NCBI RefSeq assembly: GCF_008831285.2
Contig: NC_045144.1
Coordinates: 20,165,716 to 20,229,715 of the forward strand
DNA length: 64,000 nt
Origin: Nymphaea colorata
Taxonomy: Eukaryota; Streptophyta; Magnoliopsida; Nymphaeales; Nymphaeaceae
Reading direction: 5' to 3'
Part shown: positions 28,801 through 39,245 of the stretch, one piece after another
Layout: the number at the start of each line of letters is the position of its first letter
Numbering within the stretch: position 1 is the stretch's first letter
The notes under the pieces: generated by a model
The model's database searches: none
What the model saw: the letters and a program-made list of their open reading frames with translations, nothing else
What the model was told of the DNA's origin: nothing
Translations under genes and position numbers: made by a program

Positions 28801-29132
28801 GTGCCTACCCATTGGATCAAGAAAGGGCATGGATGGACACCTTGCCTCCACCTTCTGCGTTTGGACCATCAGGTCCTTCAGCTCCACCTTCATATAATCA
28901 ATCAAACTCATCTACGATACAGCGTTACGCTCCTCGTCTCGATGAATTGAATTATAGCAGACAAAACATGCACACTCCAGAACCTCCCTTCAGTAGAGGG
29001 GGCATGGCCTATGGTTCCATGACGGAGCCAGGGTCTCAAGGTGGCTTCCAGCGGCACAGGCTTGACTATTCAACTGCACCCCGTCGCAGCTTCCCTGGTC
29101 GAGATTCATCATGTGGTTGGTTAGATGAGTGA
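5791..29132 (+). CDS. EDM2: EDM2-like PHD-finger chromatin regulator, complete, 19 coding exons
   Basis: Exons: 5791-6059, 6192-6332, 6504-6600, 7981-8034, 8126-8307, 9072-9159, 9262-9360, 12253-12500, 12614-12697, 12773-13261, 13747-13882, 13979-14080, 20108-20200, 22091-22132, 26048-26158, 26904-26975, 27099-27217, 27318-27381, 27459-29132. All introns are GT-AG and the frame is continuous, giving 1387 residues (Arabidopsis EDM2 has about 1300). In order: start [10 protein letters not shown]; acidic patch (about 200-235) after KKRK; PHD block (about 235-420) with [34 protein letters not shown] and [15 protein letters not shown]; basic region; methyltransferase-like domain (about 664-850) with DFCCG and NPPFG; disordered tail with 17-residue repeats, [11 protein letters not shown] and a GWLDE end. 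In Arabidopsis EDM2 is nuclear, reads histone marks, promotes distal polyadenylation at genes with heterochromatic introns together with IBM2/ASI1, and controls the immune receptor gene RPP7. The start is the first ATG in frame with the conserved N-terminus. Exon 4 (18 residues) is the least certain. Confidence 0.93.
6601..7980 (+). other. EDM2 intron 3 (1.4 kb)
   Basis: I see no conserved exon here. An open frame at 7010-7336 shows no similarity to EDM2, and exon 3 joins exon 4 in phase 0 without it. A lineage-specific exon cannot be excluded. Confidence 0.6.
9361..12252 (+). other. EDM2 intron 7 (2.9 kb)
   Basis: The intron sits inside the PHD-finger block, between NPE and VFQC. It is AT-rich and contains a long (TA)n tract at 11124-11184. 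No other gene is visible. Confidence 0.75.
11124..11184. repeat. (TA)n microsatellite in EDM2 intron 7
   Basis: About 60 bases of alternating T and A, interrupted once by ACATACA. Confidence 0.95.
15293..15375. repeat. Short tandem repeat, 21-25 bp unit, three to four copies
   Basis: GTTCTTTTGTATATCAACAG appears three times in a row, followed by a degenerate fourth copy (TTTTCCATATCAA). Confidence 0.85.
15590..16655. repeat. Degenerate minisatellite, about 58-bp unit, about 19 copies
   Basis: The core AGAACAATATTATCTCATCT, followed by a variable TTGATRTRTCCATATG and then TTGTCATATATATA, recurs roughly every 50-68 bases. Copies begin near 15591, 15660, 15727, 15783, 15840, 15894, 15950, 16018, 16073, 16132, 16189, 16238, 16299, 16352, 16407, 16473, 16533, 16590 and 16642. 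It lies wholly inside EDM2 intron 12. Confidence 0.85.
16790..16858. repeat. (AT)n microsatellite in EDM2 intron 12
   Basis: An uninterrupted AT alternation of about 68 bases, directly after the minisatellite. Confidence 0.97.
22133..26047 (+). other. EDM2 intron 14 (3.9 kb)
   Basis: This intron splits the methyltransferase-like domain just before the IVDFCCG motif. It contains a probable transposon remnant (about 23300-24030) and AT-rich sequence. No other gene is seen. Confidence 0.7.
23300..24030. mobile_element. Probable non-autonomous DNA transposon remnant in EDM2 intron 14
   Basis: The interval is bounded by CTGTATTCTATTGCATATCGG on the left and CGATATGATATGCTGTATCAT on the right. 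These are imperfect inverted repeats rich in ATCGTAT/GATATG, with further palindromic copies (ATATCGTATGG, CATATCATATCG) inside the right half. No transposase frame is visible and I could not fix a target duplication. Confidence 0.4.
27238..27270. repeat. CT-rich tracts in EDM2 introns 17 and 18
   Basis: (CT)n runs occur in intron 17 (27238-27270) and again in intron 18 (about 27411-27441). Confidence 0.85.
27840..28196 (+). repeat. Seven in-frame 51-bp repeats coding a 17-residue unit in EDM2
   Basis: Residues about 958-1076 of the EDM2 model contain seven successive units. Five of the seven begin QE, and most carry DK or a similar pair near position 7 and K/W-ND near positions 10-12. Examples are [34 protein letters not shown] and [17 protein letters not shown]. 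The period is exactly 17 residues for at least six units. The region is highly charged and predicted disordered by composition. Confidence 0.9.
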
Positions 29133-30124
29133 GATGATGTGCTGCCACAGCTGGTCTTCTGTAGCTGTTGACTGGACCTCTGCTTCAGGGCTGTTTCAAC
29201 TTTTATATTATAGGCTTGCTGCTTATGCATGAATGGTGTTATATATCCGTGAAGGTTGTCATGTTTGGTGGACATGCTGCACCTCACTCTCTTTCTCTTT
29301 CTCTCTCTTCAACCCTCTTCACTTCATTCCTTTGGTTATTATTTTTTGGGAACGTTTAGGAAGGTAGGATAGACTCTTTTTATCGTCTTTTTATTGTTCT
29401 GAAATATCGAAAGTAGGGGTAAAGAGGGGCTGGATGGTTGCTTCAGATCTCTGAATGGCAGAAGACATGCATACAAGAAACGACCTGTACAAATTGATAC
29501 AAAATGAATAGCAATTACGTACACAGAGCAAAACAGAAGGCTGTTACAAAGAAGTGTCGCAAATGAATGAATTGACCCGGTCAATGTAAAGAGGAGCGGA
29601 CCCATCTCTCGACAAGCTTTTAGAAACTCGAATATTAAATTTGGTTGATCGGGTTAGTATGGTCAATTCCATCTTGTCTTTTTGTTTCGTGTACAGGATA
29701 TACATGAGCTCCACTGCAAAAAGTTCAAAAATTAAATATTCAAAAATTAAATAAATTGTATATACACTAGCATGGGTTAAAAGGGACCCAGGTCGAACGC
29801 TTAATCTGCCTCAACTTGAACGTGATGCAAACATGGAAATGAAGAGGCAAGTGCACTTAGCCAAAACCAAATGATGAGCTGTGGCCCAGCCTTGAAGCAG
29901 ACTGTGTCTCACCCGGGACAGGGAGCCGCCTCTGTCGATTACTTCTGTATTAAATCTTTTCTCCTGAAAGATCTGCGCTTGTCATGCTCCTTATTCATAT
30001 GGGTGGCTTCAAATCCAAATGAGACAAAACTTACTATGGGATTCTGGTATATTAATCTGTTTAGATATCGTTACATCTGTTTAATTAGGCATCATTACAA
30101 ATTAGATAGGTATATACGACTATA
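29133..30124. other. EDM2 3' UTR and spacer to the glycine-rich protein array
   Basis: The EDM2 3' UTR is presumably within the first 250-300 bases, which include a CT-rich stretch at about 29287-29325. From about 30125 the sequence begins to match the 3' flank of the other array genes (ACAGAGTTTATGGAGTAATG, then AACACAGCACAAACTGCACA), so I place the left array boundary there. Confidence 0.65.
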
Positions 30125-30381
30125 TTTTCAATAGCAAAGAGATTAACAGAGTTTATGGAGTAATGATACTACATGGAATATCATTACACGGATAACACAG
30201 CACAAACTGCACATATGATCATACAAGTAATTGTTTCTTTATTGCACGAAACAAACCACAGCTTCATGCTTCCGGCATGACTTGCAATCCCCTAATTTCC
30301 CACTGTACGTAGAAGTACGTTCCACACTTGCTGATGATGCATACCATCATTATTTATTATTCAGAGAGAAGGATCCAAATT

Positions 30382-31385
30382 TCAGTTATGCGGAATGCCT
30401 TGAGATTGCATAAGCTCAGCATACTCCTTGGCGGAACAGCACCTGTAGTAGCAGCGGTATCGGCAACCACCCCAGCCAGGACCGCCACCCCAGCCCGGTC
30501 GGCCCCAGCCAGGACCACCACCCCAGCCGGGGTGGCCGCCCCACCCTCGCCCTCCGCCCCCGTAATAATCTACGTGGTGTTCGGCATCTTTCACGTCAGC
30601 GTCCTTGTTGTCTGCATGCAAAAGCAAATTCCAGAAACGCGCTCAAACAAGCAAGATAAATGTGAGAGAGTTTAAGAATCAAATATATCAAGACAACAAG
30701 AACGAAAAAACAGGACAGACGGCCATTGAACAATTTATTATTGGAGATCTAACAGGGATGCAAGTATGCAGTTTAGTTGATATCAATGAGGAGAACAACC
30801 TAAAAAGTCGAAAGCAATAGCTTAGCTGTTTAATTAGCTGTGAGAATCCATAAAAAGGAGGCAAAATAACAATGATGAGGACGATGACAGATCATCAGTG
30901 GTCATGACCAAGGCAAATCAGTGAGTTTCATTTCTTCAGCAATCAAAGAACTCACACAGAGAAGGAATCAAAGGTTGGGTTTAACACTCGGAAGGATTGA
31001 GTTTGCATGCATATTCGCATGGGAACCTACTGACGTGCTGATAGATGGTAGCTAAACAAGAAGTGAATGGTTCAAATGACATCAAGGTGAAACAACAAAG
31101 TAGATTATTCGAAAGGTATCAAGGAAGCATATCTAGTTCTCTGCTATCCTATTCTGAGGGCTCAAAAATGCGGTTGGGGAATTCCGTTTCACCCAAAGGT
31201 ATGTCATTATCCCTTTAAAAATTGTGATCTGACAGGCAACAAGATCATCTGGAGAGAGAGAGAGAGATTTCTGGCAAATCCAGATAATGGAACCTACATT
31301 CTCTTTCGCCTAGTTGGCGTGCAAAAGCCACCGACAGCAATAAGAGGACAGTCAGAAAGAGGATGGGAACGGAGACTCGCTTCAT
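30382..31385 (-). CDS. Array gene A: secreted GPGWGG-repeat, Cys-motif protein
   Basis: Two exons: 31298-31385 (start ATG at 31385) and 30382-30611 (stop at 30382), phase-1 intron of 686 bp with GT-AG ends, 105 residues. Exon 1 gives a basic start MKRVSVPIL, a Leu-rich core and a likely cleavage after SVAFA, leaving RQLGERE. Exon 2 gives NKDADVKDAEHHVDYY, a short Gly/Trp/Pro repeat (GGPGWGRPGWGG) and the C-terminus CRYRCYYRCC, then SAKEYAELMQSQGIPHN. This is the most divergent member: it has YY in place of QW before the repeat, one residue fewer in the Cys motif (CX3CX3CC), and E-L-M where the others have E-F-V. It is the member nearest to EDM2, and convergent with it. It is likely secreted; resemblance to class II plant glycine-rich proteins (Cys-rich C-terminus after Gly repeats) is distant. 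Function is unknown. Confidence 0.85.
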
Positions 31386-31450
31386 TGTAGACTTACACGA
31401 AGCTACAAGAGAAAGGCTGATCGGTGCAGAATCGAACCTCCTTGGTGCTG

Positions 31451-31458
31451 TATTTATA
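31451..31458 (-). promoter_or_regulatory. TATA box of gene A
   Basis: TATAAATA on the minus strand, 66 bases upstream of the ATG, at the same place as in the other array genes. Confidence 0.8.
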
Positions 31459-34400
31459 AGGAAGATACAACTTACGAAAAGACAGAGTTATTGCGAAGCA
31501 ATGTACACTCAATATCATCTCATTTATGAGTTCAAACAAGCCCTTCTTCCATCAATATTTAATTGATTTGGTATAGTTGAAGAAGTCTCTAGGAAGGTCC
31601 ATTCATAAGTTGGATGATGACATTTGAATGAGTTTTCTCCCAATAATTAAGTCTCAACTTTTAGCTATTTTCGAAGCTTTTTTCAAGTTAATTGCAGGTC
31701 AATAATCCATCATCTTTTGTCCCCTTGTTTGTGCATATCCATTTCGTCCATCACTATCCAAAAAGCTTAACATTAGATGCTTAGTTGAATTAATTAGCGA
31801 AGGGAAAAAGTGTTTTTACTCCTAACTATGTCTTAATATGTAATTTAGTTGCATTTGAAATTTTACTTACGTCAACTTTGATGCCCAAAAACCATATATA
31901 AAAGTTGATCACATCAAAATTTCTTTCTTGTCAATTATAGTTTTGTCAATTCTGACAGCACTTTTTTATCTCTAATCTTCCTAAATGCTTACTATCAAAT
32001 ATTCAACCAAGGTAGTGGTACTCAGTTGTTAAGACTTGTTAGGATTAATCAAGATTAAGATATAGTTTCTTTTTTCGTTTTAATAATATACTGCAAATAA
32101 AGGGAATATATGCTGATATATAGAGTTTACACCGTCGATAGTAAAACTACGGTAATATCTTGTGTAGATTAGGAAAACCTATAACCGCTTTTCATCGCTC
32201 TGCGGAACAATCGGACCAGCTACTGATCATCGCCTTGGTAAGCTATTGCCTCACCAACTAGCTAATCAGACGCAAGCCCCTCCTCGGGTGGATTCATCCT
32301 TTTGCTCCTCAGCCTACGGGGTATTAGCAGCAGAGTTTCCAGCCTACGGGGTATTGGCAGGTTTTAATGCGTTACTCACCTGTCCGCTACTCACCTGTCT
32401 GCCACTAGAAACACCACTTCCAGTCCGACTTGCATGTGTTAAGCTTCAAATGGTTCCGAATGTGGGTTTGTATGGATGAGATCATTATAGAAGGAAACTC
32501 CATCGAGTTAGTTTGTTCAACAGCTCAACGTCAAAGTAGGAACGGATTTGCCTTCATGGGGTTTAGCAGATGTGCCTAGACCTCTGATCATGTCCCCTTA
32601 CTGACTGCCAACTTTTTGAATAAAAAATCTTGAACTTTTTGCACATTTAAAGATCCACCTTTGCAGGAGCGCTGTTGGGGCACTTTAACCAAGCTAGTCA
32701 TTTCACCAGGTCAATTGGGTTCGCTAGCATATGACATCCTCCAAAAGGTTTCCAAACGAATTCTCCAATATATCTGAATGCCTAATCAATGTGGGCTAGC
32801 TATAGCAACCTAGATGTCAGGACATCCACTCGAAGATATGCCACACATTTTGTTCCACAGGTTAAATCATGGAACTCAAAGAATGACCCTCCTGATCCAA
32901 TATAGAATTTGAGTACACGGCTAGTTCCCATGCTATAGAAGAAATTGTGTGGCCAAGTATATATTTGACTCAAGAGCAGGAATTCCTTTGATAAAAATAT
33001 TTAACCCACTATTTGATGAAGATAAACATAGCACCTTGCTCTGCCTCCCATTTGGTTTGTCAGAAATAAGAGCATAATGTGTATAAATTAATTTGAACTT
33101 GCCAAGAATAACAAGATTATAGTTGTGCATTACAACTTTTAAAATTGTTTTCTCCCTTGATATGATCTAACTACATCTATGTGAACTCCAGGGTTTAGAA
33201 CATGGAAATCCAATTTCAAACAGGCCATTAGGAAGCATATACATATATATGTGAACCTGACCCAGTAGGGATACCAAAGAAACTAAGGATCAATGAAGAA
33301 CTTCTTATCATTTTAATTTCTTTTTGGAATATAATTGGACAATTACATTGCAAGTTTTTACTAAAGGCCAAGTGAAGCAAACTCATGAACCCTTTTGTTT
33401 CCTGTTAGTATTTTAAGGTTAGCTAATAGATGATCTCTCAACTCCATTGTTGGCAGATAGCAAGGGCTTTATTAGTTAAAACCTTCAGTTTTTTCCTGCC
33501 AACTAACTACATAGGGTTGGAAGGGGTAGAATTAGTTCGATGAATGCAAAAGCAATGTCCTTAACTGATCTATATCCAATCCAGAGCTAAGGATTCGATG
33601 CAGAAGAAGAATCATCATCAGAGGCAGAGCAAGACATTTCGAATGAGGACCAGTCATTCAAAAATTTTAAACCCCTTAAATACATAGTAAAATGATTGAG
33701 GAGCACTATATATAATCAATCAAATGATTTGGGGGGCAGCTATTATGTAAATAGGCAAGTTGTGGGACCGTGTGGACAACTGCTCAATCTTGCCCCACCC
33801 TTAATCGTCCTTATCTCCAAGTCAAGCTATCACTTTCATTTCAGCATGAGGTGGAGCTTAATTATCATCATGTTTGTAGATAGGCATAGGAATCACAACT
33901 ATACATCTTGCAAGTGACTCGATGAGCAGACGATATGGAGATTAGATATGAACACTCTTAATTTCATTGATTCCGATGGGTGAGGATGAAATTTAATATG
34001 GTTATCGAGAACGTGAATTGAGCTTCAAATAATTGTGGGAGATCGGCCAACCCATCTTTATTTCCCGAAAACCGCTAAAAACCATTTATGCGATATTAAT
34101 GTATAGGTTGGTAGGGTTGACTTAGCTTATATTAATCATAATTAATGTCATTGAAAATGAAATGTTAACAAACTTCAAAGCCAATTCAACTATCTTTAAA
34201 AGTTAAGGTTATACACAATTCGAATAAGTCAGGCCCCTAAGTCAATGAGGCGTATTTGCAGTGTCATGTTAGTGCCGTATCGACGTGTTCATCGCTGTTC
34301 GACCTAATTGCTAGAATGGTGAGACAAAGGTGCTACTCTCTGTAGCTCTGGTGCCTGTGGCTTCATGTGTTGTATGCATGTCAGCGCATGCATTACATTA

Positions 34401-34474
34401 TAGTTGCTATGTAACAGTCAGATCGCTTCCGGGGTTTCATCTATTTATTAATTTGTTGTATTGTACATATATAA

Positions 34475-34580
34475 GGGTTGTTTTACAACAGTAACATTTT
34501 GTTACTATTATTTAATTTGTCTTAAAGATTCAGATAGATTCATGAACACTAAACAGTCTATTCCCTTTGCCAAACGACCC
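34475..34580. mobile_element. MITE, copy in spacer A-B
   Basis: The ends GGGTTGTTTTACAACAG and TTTGCCAAACGACCC are inverted repeats of about 15 bp with mismatches; the interior is AT-rich with GTTACTATTA and AGATTCATGAA. It occupies the same place relative to flanking spacer blocks as the copies at 40397, 49907 and 56142. Confidence 0.75.
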
Positions 34581-35002
34581 ATAATATATTTAGCTGCAGT
34601 TATAGGCACAAATAACTTATAAATATGTAGTTTGATTAATAGTTGATCTTGACTTTGGAGTTTGACTCCATGTCAGCCAATAACTGCCGCTGGAAATTTT
34701 ATGAATGTGGCCAATAAAGGCCAAGTTGGTAAATCTCGTCCAGGAAAAGATGAAAATTCGGCACCAGTTTGATCGTTGATCAATCGTAATGAATTAGAAC
34801 TAATAAAGCCAGTTGAGTTGCACCAATCAATTTATACGATAATCAAGCGCATTATATAGCAACTCAACCCACTCGTTAAAACCAGAAAACTTTTATTGCA
34901 CAAGTAAAGAGGTGCATTGCCAGTAACCAGCTACATTTTGCGGAAGATAGACTCACAGAAGCCTTTATCTCCTGAGACGACCAAGGTGCATTGTCAGTAT
35001 CC

Positions 35003-35232
35003 AGCTAACTAGGACTCAGAAACAAGTTTCCAGAAGTTTTTAGTTAAGGGGTGGGTACTAGTAATAAAAAGTTTTAGTATTTTAAGGGGTATCAATATAT
35101 AAATGAGAAAAAATTGTCTTAGCTAACTAGGACTCAGAAACAAGTTTCCAGAAATTTTTAGCTAAGAGGTACTATTAATAAAATGTTTGTCTTTTAAGGG
35201 GTATCAATATGTAAATGAGAAAAAATTGTCTT
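35003..35232. repeat. Tandem duplication of about 115 bp
   Basis: AGCTAACTAGGACTCAGAAA through AATGAGAAAAAATTGTCTT is present at 35003-35120 and again at 35121-35232, with few differences. A related single copy lies near 42010-42100. Confidence 0.9.
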
Positions 35233-36417
35233 GAGGTATTAGTAGGAAAATAAACATTTTTTATAGGTTTGTACGTACAATTACTCACACACGCTAGGGC
35301 CACAAACTTGAAGCATGTCATACCTACTGTCGTGGTATGCATGCATGTATGTATGTATCCCATGCACAAACACACATTCCCATACAAACCCTCGTTGATG
35401 CCACGGCCTCAGAATGTCACGCTGTTAGTGGTGCGAGGATGTTCCTTAGACAGCCAAAGAGGCAGTATATGCACTACACTGACTATGAACCTGGTTTTAT
35501 ACGCTATACTTGTGTGGAAAAAAAATTAAAGATCTTTTCATAATGACAAAAATGCTCCTGTTTGACAGGAAAATTAAAGATCTTTTTTTAAAGACAAAAA
35601 GGAAATCGAAAAAGTGAAAAGACATTTCTTTTTCAATAATTTCAAAAATGTGCCATTTTTTTTTTTTCTTTTGGCGCATGCTTGTTGAATGCACGCAACT
35701 CAAACTCCACTGACAACGCTCCAGGTAATCTCAAATATGTCCTTCATTGCTCACCGTTGCTGCAGGTGCTTGAAGCCATGCTCGGATCCATCCTGACCCA
35801 GAAGCAAAAGAAATATTGTTTGCAACCCGTTCTCCTTAGTTGGTCCTTCCCTTTAATACAGACAGAACTCTGCTTCTATTTTTCTTCAATAAGAATTCTT
35901 TATGTGTGTTCGATTCCTTGCCCCAGTTGCAAGCATTATTTGCTTCTAGCAATGTGTCGAGCTTGTCGAAAGCGGTGTCAATTATGTTTGAAGATTGAAT
36001 TAGAACAACCGTTAGTGCTGCTTTATTCTCCTCTAAATGTTGCAAATGACATCGCTAAGCTATACAAGGCAATGGCATGATGCTTATTCTTTTCTTGCAT
36101 TTTCTCCTCGAACTTGAATAATTGAGCACCCGCATTCCAGAATCCAAATCCTGCGGCCCCTTGAAATCAGGCCTCGGCAAGGGATGCTCTGTAGAAACTT
36201 TGAAGTTGTGATGTTACTGTAAGTCTACAACTTAGATGAGTTAAACACTACCTAAAAAGCTGCGTCCTTTCATGGAAGAGGACTTCTTGCTAAGCGTGGC
36301 GTCTGATCTCTTTGAGTTGAATTGATCAACAGTCTCCCATTTGTAGTTTACTGAGTTTTACGTACCTGAGATGTAACAACCGAATGAAGCACTTGGAACT
36401 TTTTAGGTCTCATATGG

Positions 36418-36672
36418 GTGGGCGTCCGGCCTGAAGCCCGGACCCGACTTGGCCCAGCCCGTTTAAAAACAAAAAATATTTATTAAATTATAAAATAATT
36501 TTTAATAATATAAAACATATTTTTAATAATAGAATACACATTATTAAATTTTAAAAATAATAAAAAATGATTTTTTTTTATTATTATCTGGCCGGATCAA
36601 GCTAGGACGGTCGACCCGGGCCCAACCGAGCCGGGTGTATCCGATGGGTACCCGGCCCATGGCCCAGGCCTA
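36418..36672. mobile_element. Short hAT-like non-autonomous element (255 bp)
   Basis: It is flanked on both sides by CATATGG (36411-36417 and 36673-36679), a likely target duplication. The ends are GTGGGCGTCCGGCC and GGCCCAGGCCTA, GC-rich with imperfect inverted complementarity, around an extremely AT-rich core. The spacer B-C equivalent near 42690 lacks this insert. Confidence 0.6.
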
Positions 36673-37900
36673 CATATGGCCACTCACACAACAAACCTGA
36701 TTAAACTTGGTGGTCATGTTCTTAAGTAGTCGTAGTTGATCATAGGTGTATTGTGGTCTACCCACGTCCTAAAGCAGTCATGGACTCCAAGCACGAGAGT
36801 AAGTGGGAAGGACGCCTCTACTCACTCGAAATCATACATATACTTTATTTTGAGCGGAGTGGTACCAATATCTCTTTGGAAACCGAGGGACTTACATGCT
36901 TACAACATATTAGGCACTTCATGAGGTCTGGATCTCGGTCAGGTTCACGTTTGAGCCATTCCTTTTTAAGGCTATCAATTTTTTATTTTTAATTACAATG
37001 GGATATGCTTTGAGATTATTTTAGGTGGATTTTTTGCATTGTTGCACATTATTAATTGAGAGCAAATTTTGCCAGCTAATATATATATATATATAAAAGA
37101 GAAACACATACGTGACCTCTTTCCATAAATTAACACCTACTCGACAAATCCGCTGCATAGCCACTTTATTATGTGGCTGTGATGGGATCAAAGGTTGGTG
37201 AAACTGATCTCAAGTGGAAGCTATTTAAGGTCACCAAGCTACTAGGGAGGCCGGATAAAGTTGGGTCGAACGTTACGAGTCCGCGTCGTGTGCTTCTTTT
37301 TGACTGGGTGCTCCTTGCCGCTGGCCACAGTTCCTAGTTATGGTCGGACCTTGATTCGATTGGACCTTTTATATTATAATTAACTCAAAATTAGATAGTA
37401 ATGACCAGATCAGCTAATGAGCAAATGGTTATTTTTTATAATTAATTGTGCAAAACTTAGGTTTTAAAGTTTGTCCAGCATGCTTTAAAGGGTTGTAGCA
37501 TGGGCTGGAGTGGGTAACTGTTCACCCAAGTCTGTGTAAACCTTTATAAAAGTTTTTATTATCATGTGTTGGGCTCAGGCCTAACCATATGAAGTGCCCA
37601 CACCAAACCCAGGCTAATACCCATGCACTCAAATTGCAATAATAAAATAGATCAAAGCTTCTTTGCTGTTGATAGCAAGTTGGGCTTGCGAAAATCCGGT
37701 CATCAGTTCAATTTCCATATGTGCTACTTTTTTCAAATTACAAACTGTGACTGTGGTAGTATGATACTTTAATTGGTGGGCATATCATGGGTCCATCTAA
37801 ATCTCCAAGCCGCCCTGCACTCCACAGACAGAACTACCTCTCACTAGAGTGCCTTTCTTTGTGCGGCTACCTCTCACTAAAAAGTTAATCGGTGCATATG

Positions 37901-38164
37901 AATATAAGTTAAACAGCAAATAGGGTAACAAACTTCATGGTGTAATGATATTGCATAGCATTTCATTACACAATTAACACAGCACAAAACGGGAATATGA
38001 TCATACAAGCTTTTGGTTCTTTCATTACAAGAAACAAACCACAACATGATGCCCCCACTATCCTCTTAAGCTTACTTTCCATTGTAGAAGTACGTACCAA
38101 ACATGCTGATGATTCATACGACCATCATTATTTATTATTCAAAAGGATAGGGATAGACGCTTAA
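37901..38164 (-). other. Conserved 3' flank of the array genes (gene B copy)
   Basis: About 250 bases just downstream of the gene B stop recur after the other genes (near 30130-30381, 43910-44164, 48085-48349, 52915-53178 and 59130-59380). Shared strings include ATAATGATGGCC, ATGAATCATCAGCATG and AACTTCTACAATGG (minus-strand sense; variants in some copies) and GTGTAATGAAATGC. They probably hold the 3' UTR; A/T-rich strings such as AATAAATAATG close to the stop could be polyadenylation signals. Confidence 0.6.
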
Positions 38165-39089
38165 TCAGTTCTGCGGAACACCTTGGGATTGCACAAACTC
38201 AGCAAACTCTGCGGCAGAACAACATCGACCATAGTAGCAGCGGTATCGGCAGCCACCCCAGCCAGGTCGGCCCCAGCCTGGACCGCCACCCCAGCCTGGT
38301 CGGCCCCAGCCAGGACCACCACCCCAGCCGGGGCGGCCACCCCAACCCGGCCCTCCACCCCACTGATCTACATGGTAGTCGGCATCTTTCACATCAGCGT
38401 GCTTGTCATCTGATGCAAAAGAAATTGCAGATAGACACTCAGACAAGCAAATCAGTGTAAGAGAGTTTAAGATTCATATATATAGACAACAAGAACTAAG
38501 GAAAAAAAAAAAAACAGGGAAGACGGCCATTAAAAGAATAAAATATTAGGGAGTAAAGATGCAAGGATATGCAATTTAGTTCGTATCCATGAAGAGAAAA
38601 GCTTAAAAGATAAACCAATATCTCAGCTGTTTAGTTGGGAGAATCCATAAAAAGGAGCAAAAAATAACAGTAATGAGATCCATTGCAGATCATCACTGTT
38701 CCTCACAAAGGCAAACCAGTGATTTTAATTAATGACCTCACACACAGGAAGGAACCAATGGTTGTGTCAAACACTTGGAAGGACTGAGCTTACATGCATA
38801 TGCTAATGAGAGCTTTACTGACGTGCTAATAAATGGTAGCTACATGTCATTAACAACGTTCATTGGAAAAGGAAAAGGGACTGGCAAATCTTTCTAAAAA
38901 TGTGACATGACAAACTATCTTCACCATCATCTGTACACACAGACATACACACACAATCGAGAGAGAGAGAATATTATGGCGAACCAGAGAATGGAACGTA
39001 CATTCTTTTTCGCCTAATTGGCGTGCAAAGGCCACAGACAGCAATAAGAGGACGGTAAGAAAGAGGATGGGAACGGAGACTCGCTTCAT
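38165..39089 (-). CDS. Array gene B: secreted GPGWGG-repeat, Cys-motif protein
   Basis: Two exons: 39002-39089 and 38165-38409, phase-1 intron of 592 bp, 110 residues. The start MKRVSVPIL and hydrophobic core form a signal peptide, with likely cleavage after AFA and a mature N-terminus RQLGEKEY. The linker is the full-length form, DKHADVKDADYHVDQW. The repeat alternates GGPGWGG, RPGWGG and RPGWGG-type units (six PGW cores). The C-terminus is CRYRCYYGRCC, then SAAEFAEFVQSQGVPQN. The donor (GAAT|GTACGT) and acceptor (GCATCAG|AT) keep the frame; the split codon reads Tyr. Together with gene E it looks like the least altered form of the family. The function is unknown; secretion and a wall or apoplast role are inferred from composition. 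Confidence 0.9.
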
Positions 39090-39144
39090 TGCAGAAACTA
39101 AGGGGGCAGGACGATCGGTGCAGAATCAAACCTCCTTGCTGCTC

Positions 39145-39152
39145 TATTTATA
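39145..39152 (-). promoter_or_regulatory. TATA box of gene B
   Basis: TATAAATA on the minus strand, 56 bases upstream of the ATG, implying a short 5' UTR of about 30 bases. Confidence 0.8.
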
Positions 39153-39186
39153 AGAAAGATGAGAGCGAGAGTGAGCGAGAGAGAGG

Positions 39187-39245
39187 GAGTTATGATGGTA
39201 GTTGCGAAGGCGATGCGCATTCAATATATATCTTCTGAGATGAGA
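39187..39245 (-). promoter_or_regulatory. Conserved promoter block upstream of the TATA box (gene B copy)
   Basis: GTTATGAYGGTAGTTGCGAA followed by GGYRATGYGCATTCAATRT (plus-strand sense) is nearly identical upstream of genes B, C (44883), D (49364), E (54170, slightly changed) and F (60445), and diverged in A (about 31487). Its minus-strand core CAACTACC resembles MYB-type AC elements, which is only suggestive. Confidence 0.55.

Larger units (their letters stand above)
31459..37900. repeat. Array spacer A-B, longest spacer
   Basis: No gene is seen in 6.4 kb. It contains blocks shared with the other spacers, a MITE (34475-34580), a local tandem duplication (35003-35232) and a GC/AT mosaic hAT-like element (36418-36672). 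Open frames such as 35682-36080 are not conserved as protein in the other spacers. Confidence 0.75.

Noticed and set aside
38165-38409. Similarity of the GGGPGWGG units to the copper-binding octarepeat of animal prion proteins
   Set aside because: The units lack the histidine needed for that binding mode; the likeness is Gly/Trp/Pro composition only.
38183-38413. Plus-strand open frames across each Gly-rich exon (e.g. 38183-38413, 44017-44442, 48322-48660, 53151-53489, 59377-59697), rich in Ala/Thr/Pro or His/Pro/Ser
   Set aside because: They are the antisense of GGN-, CCN- and TGG-rich repeats, which lack stops in several frames. They have no conserved start, and the sense frame carries the signal peptide, splice sites and Cys motif.
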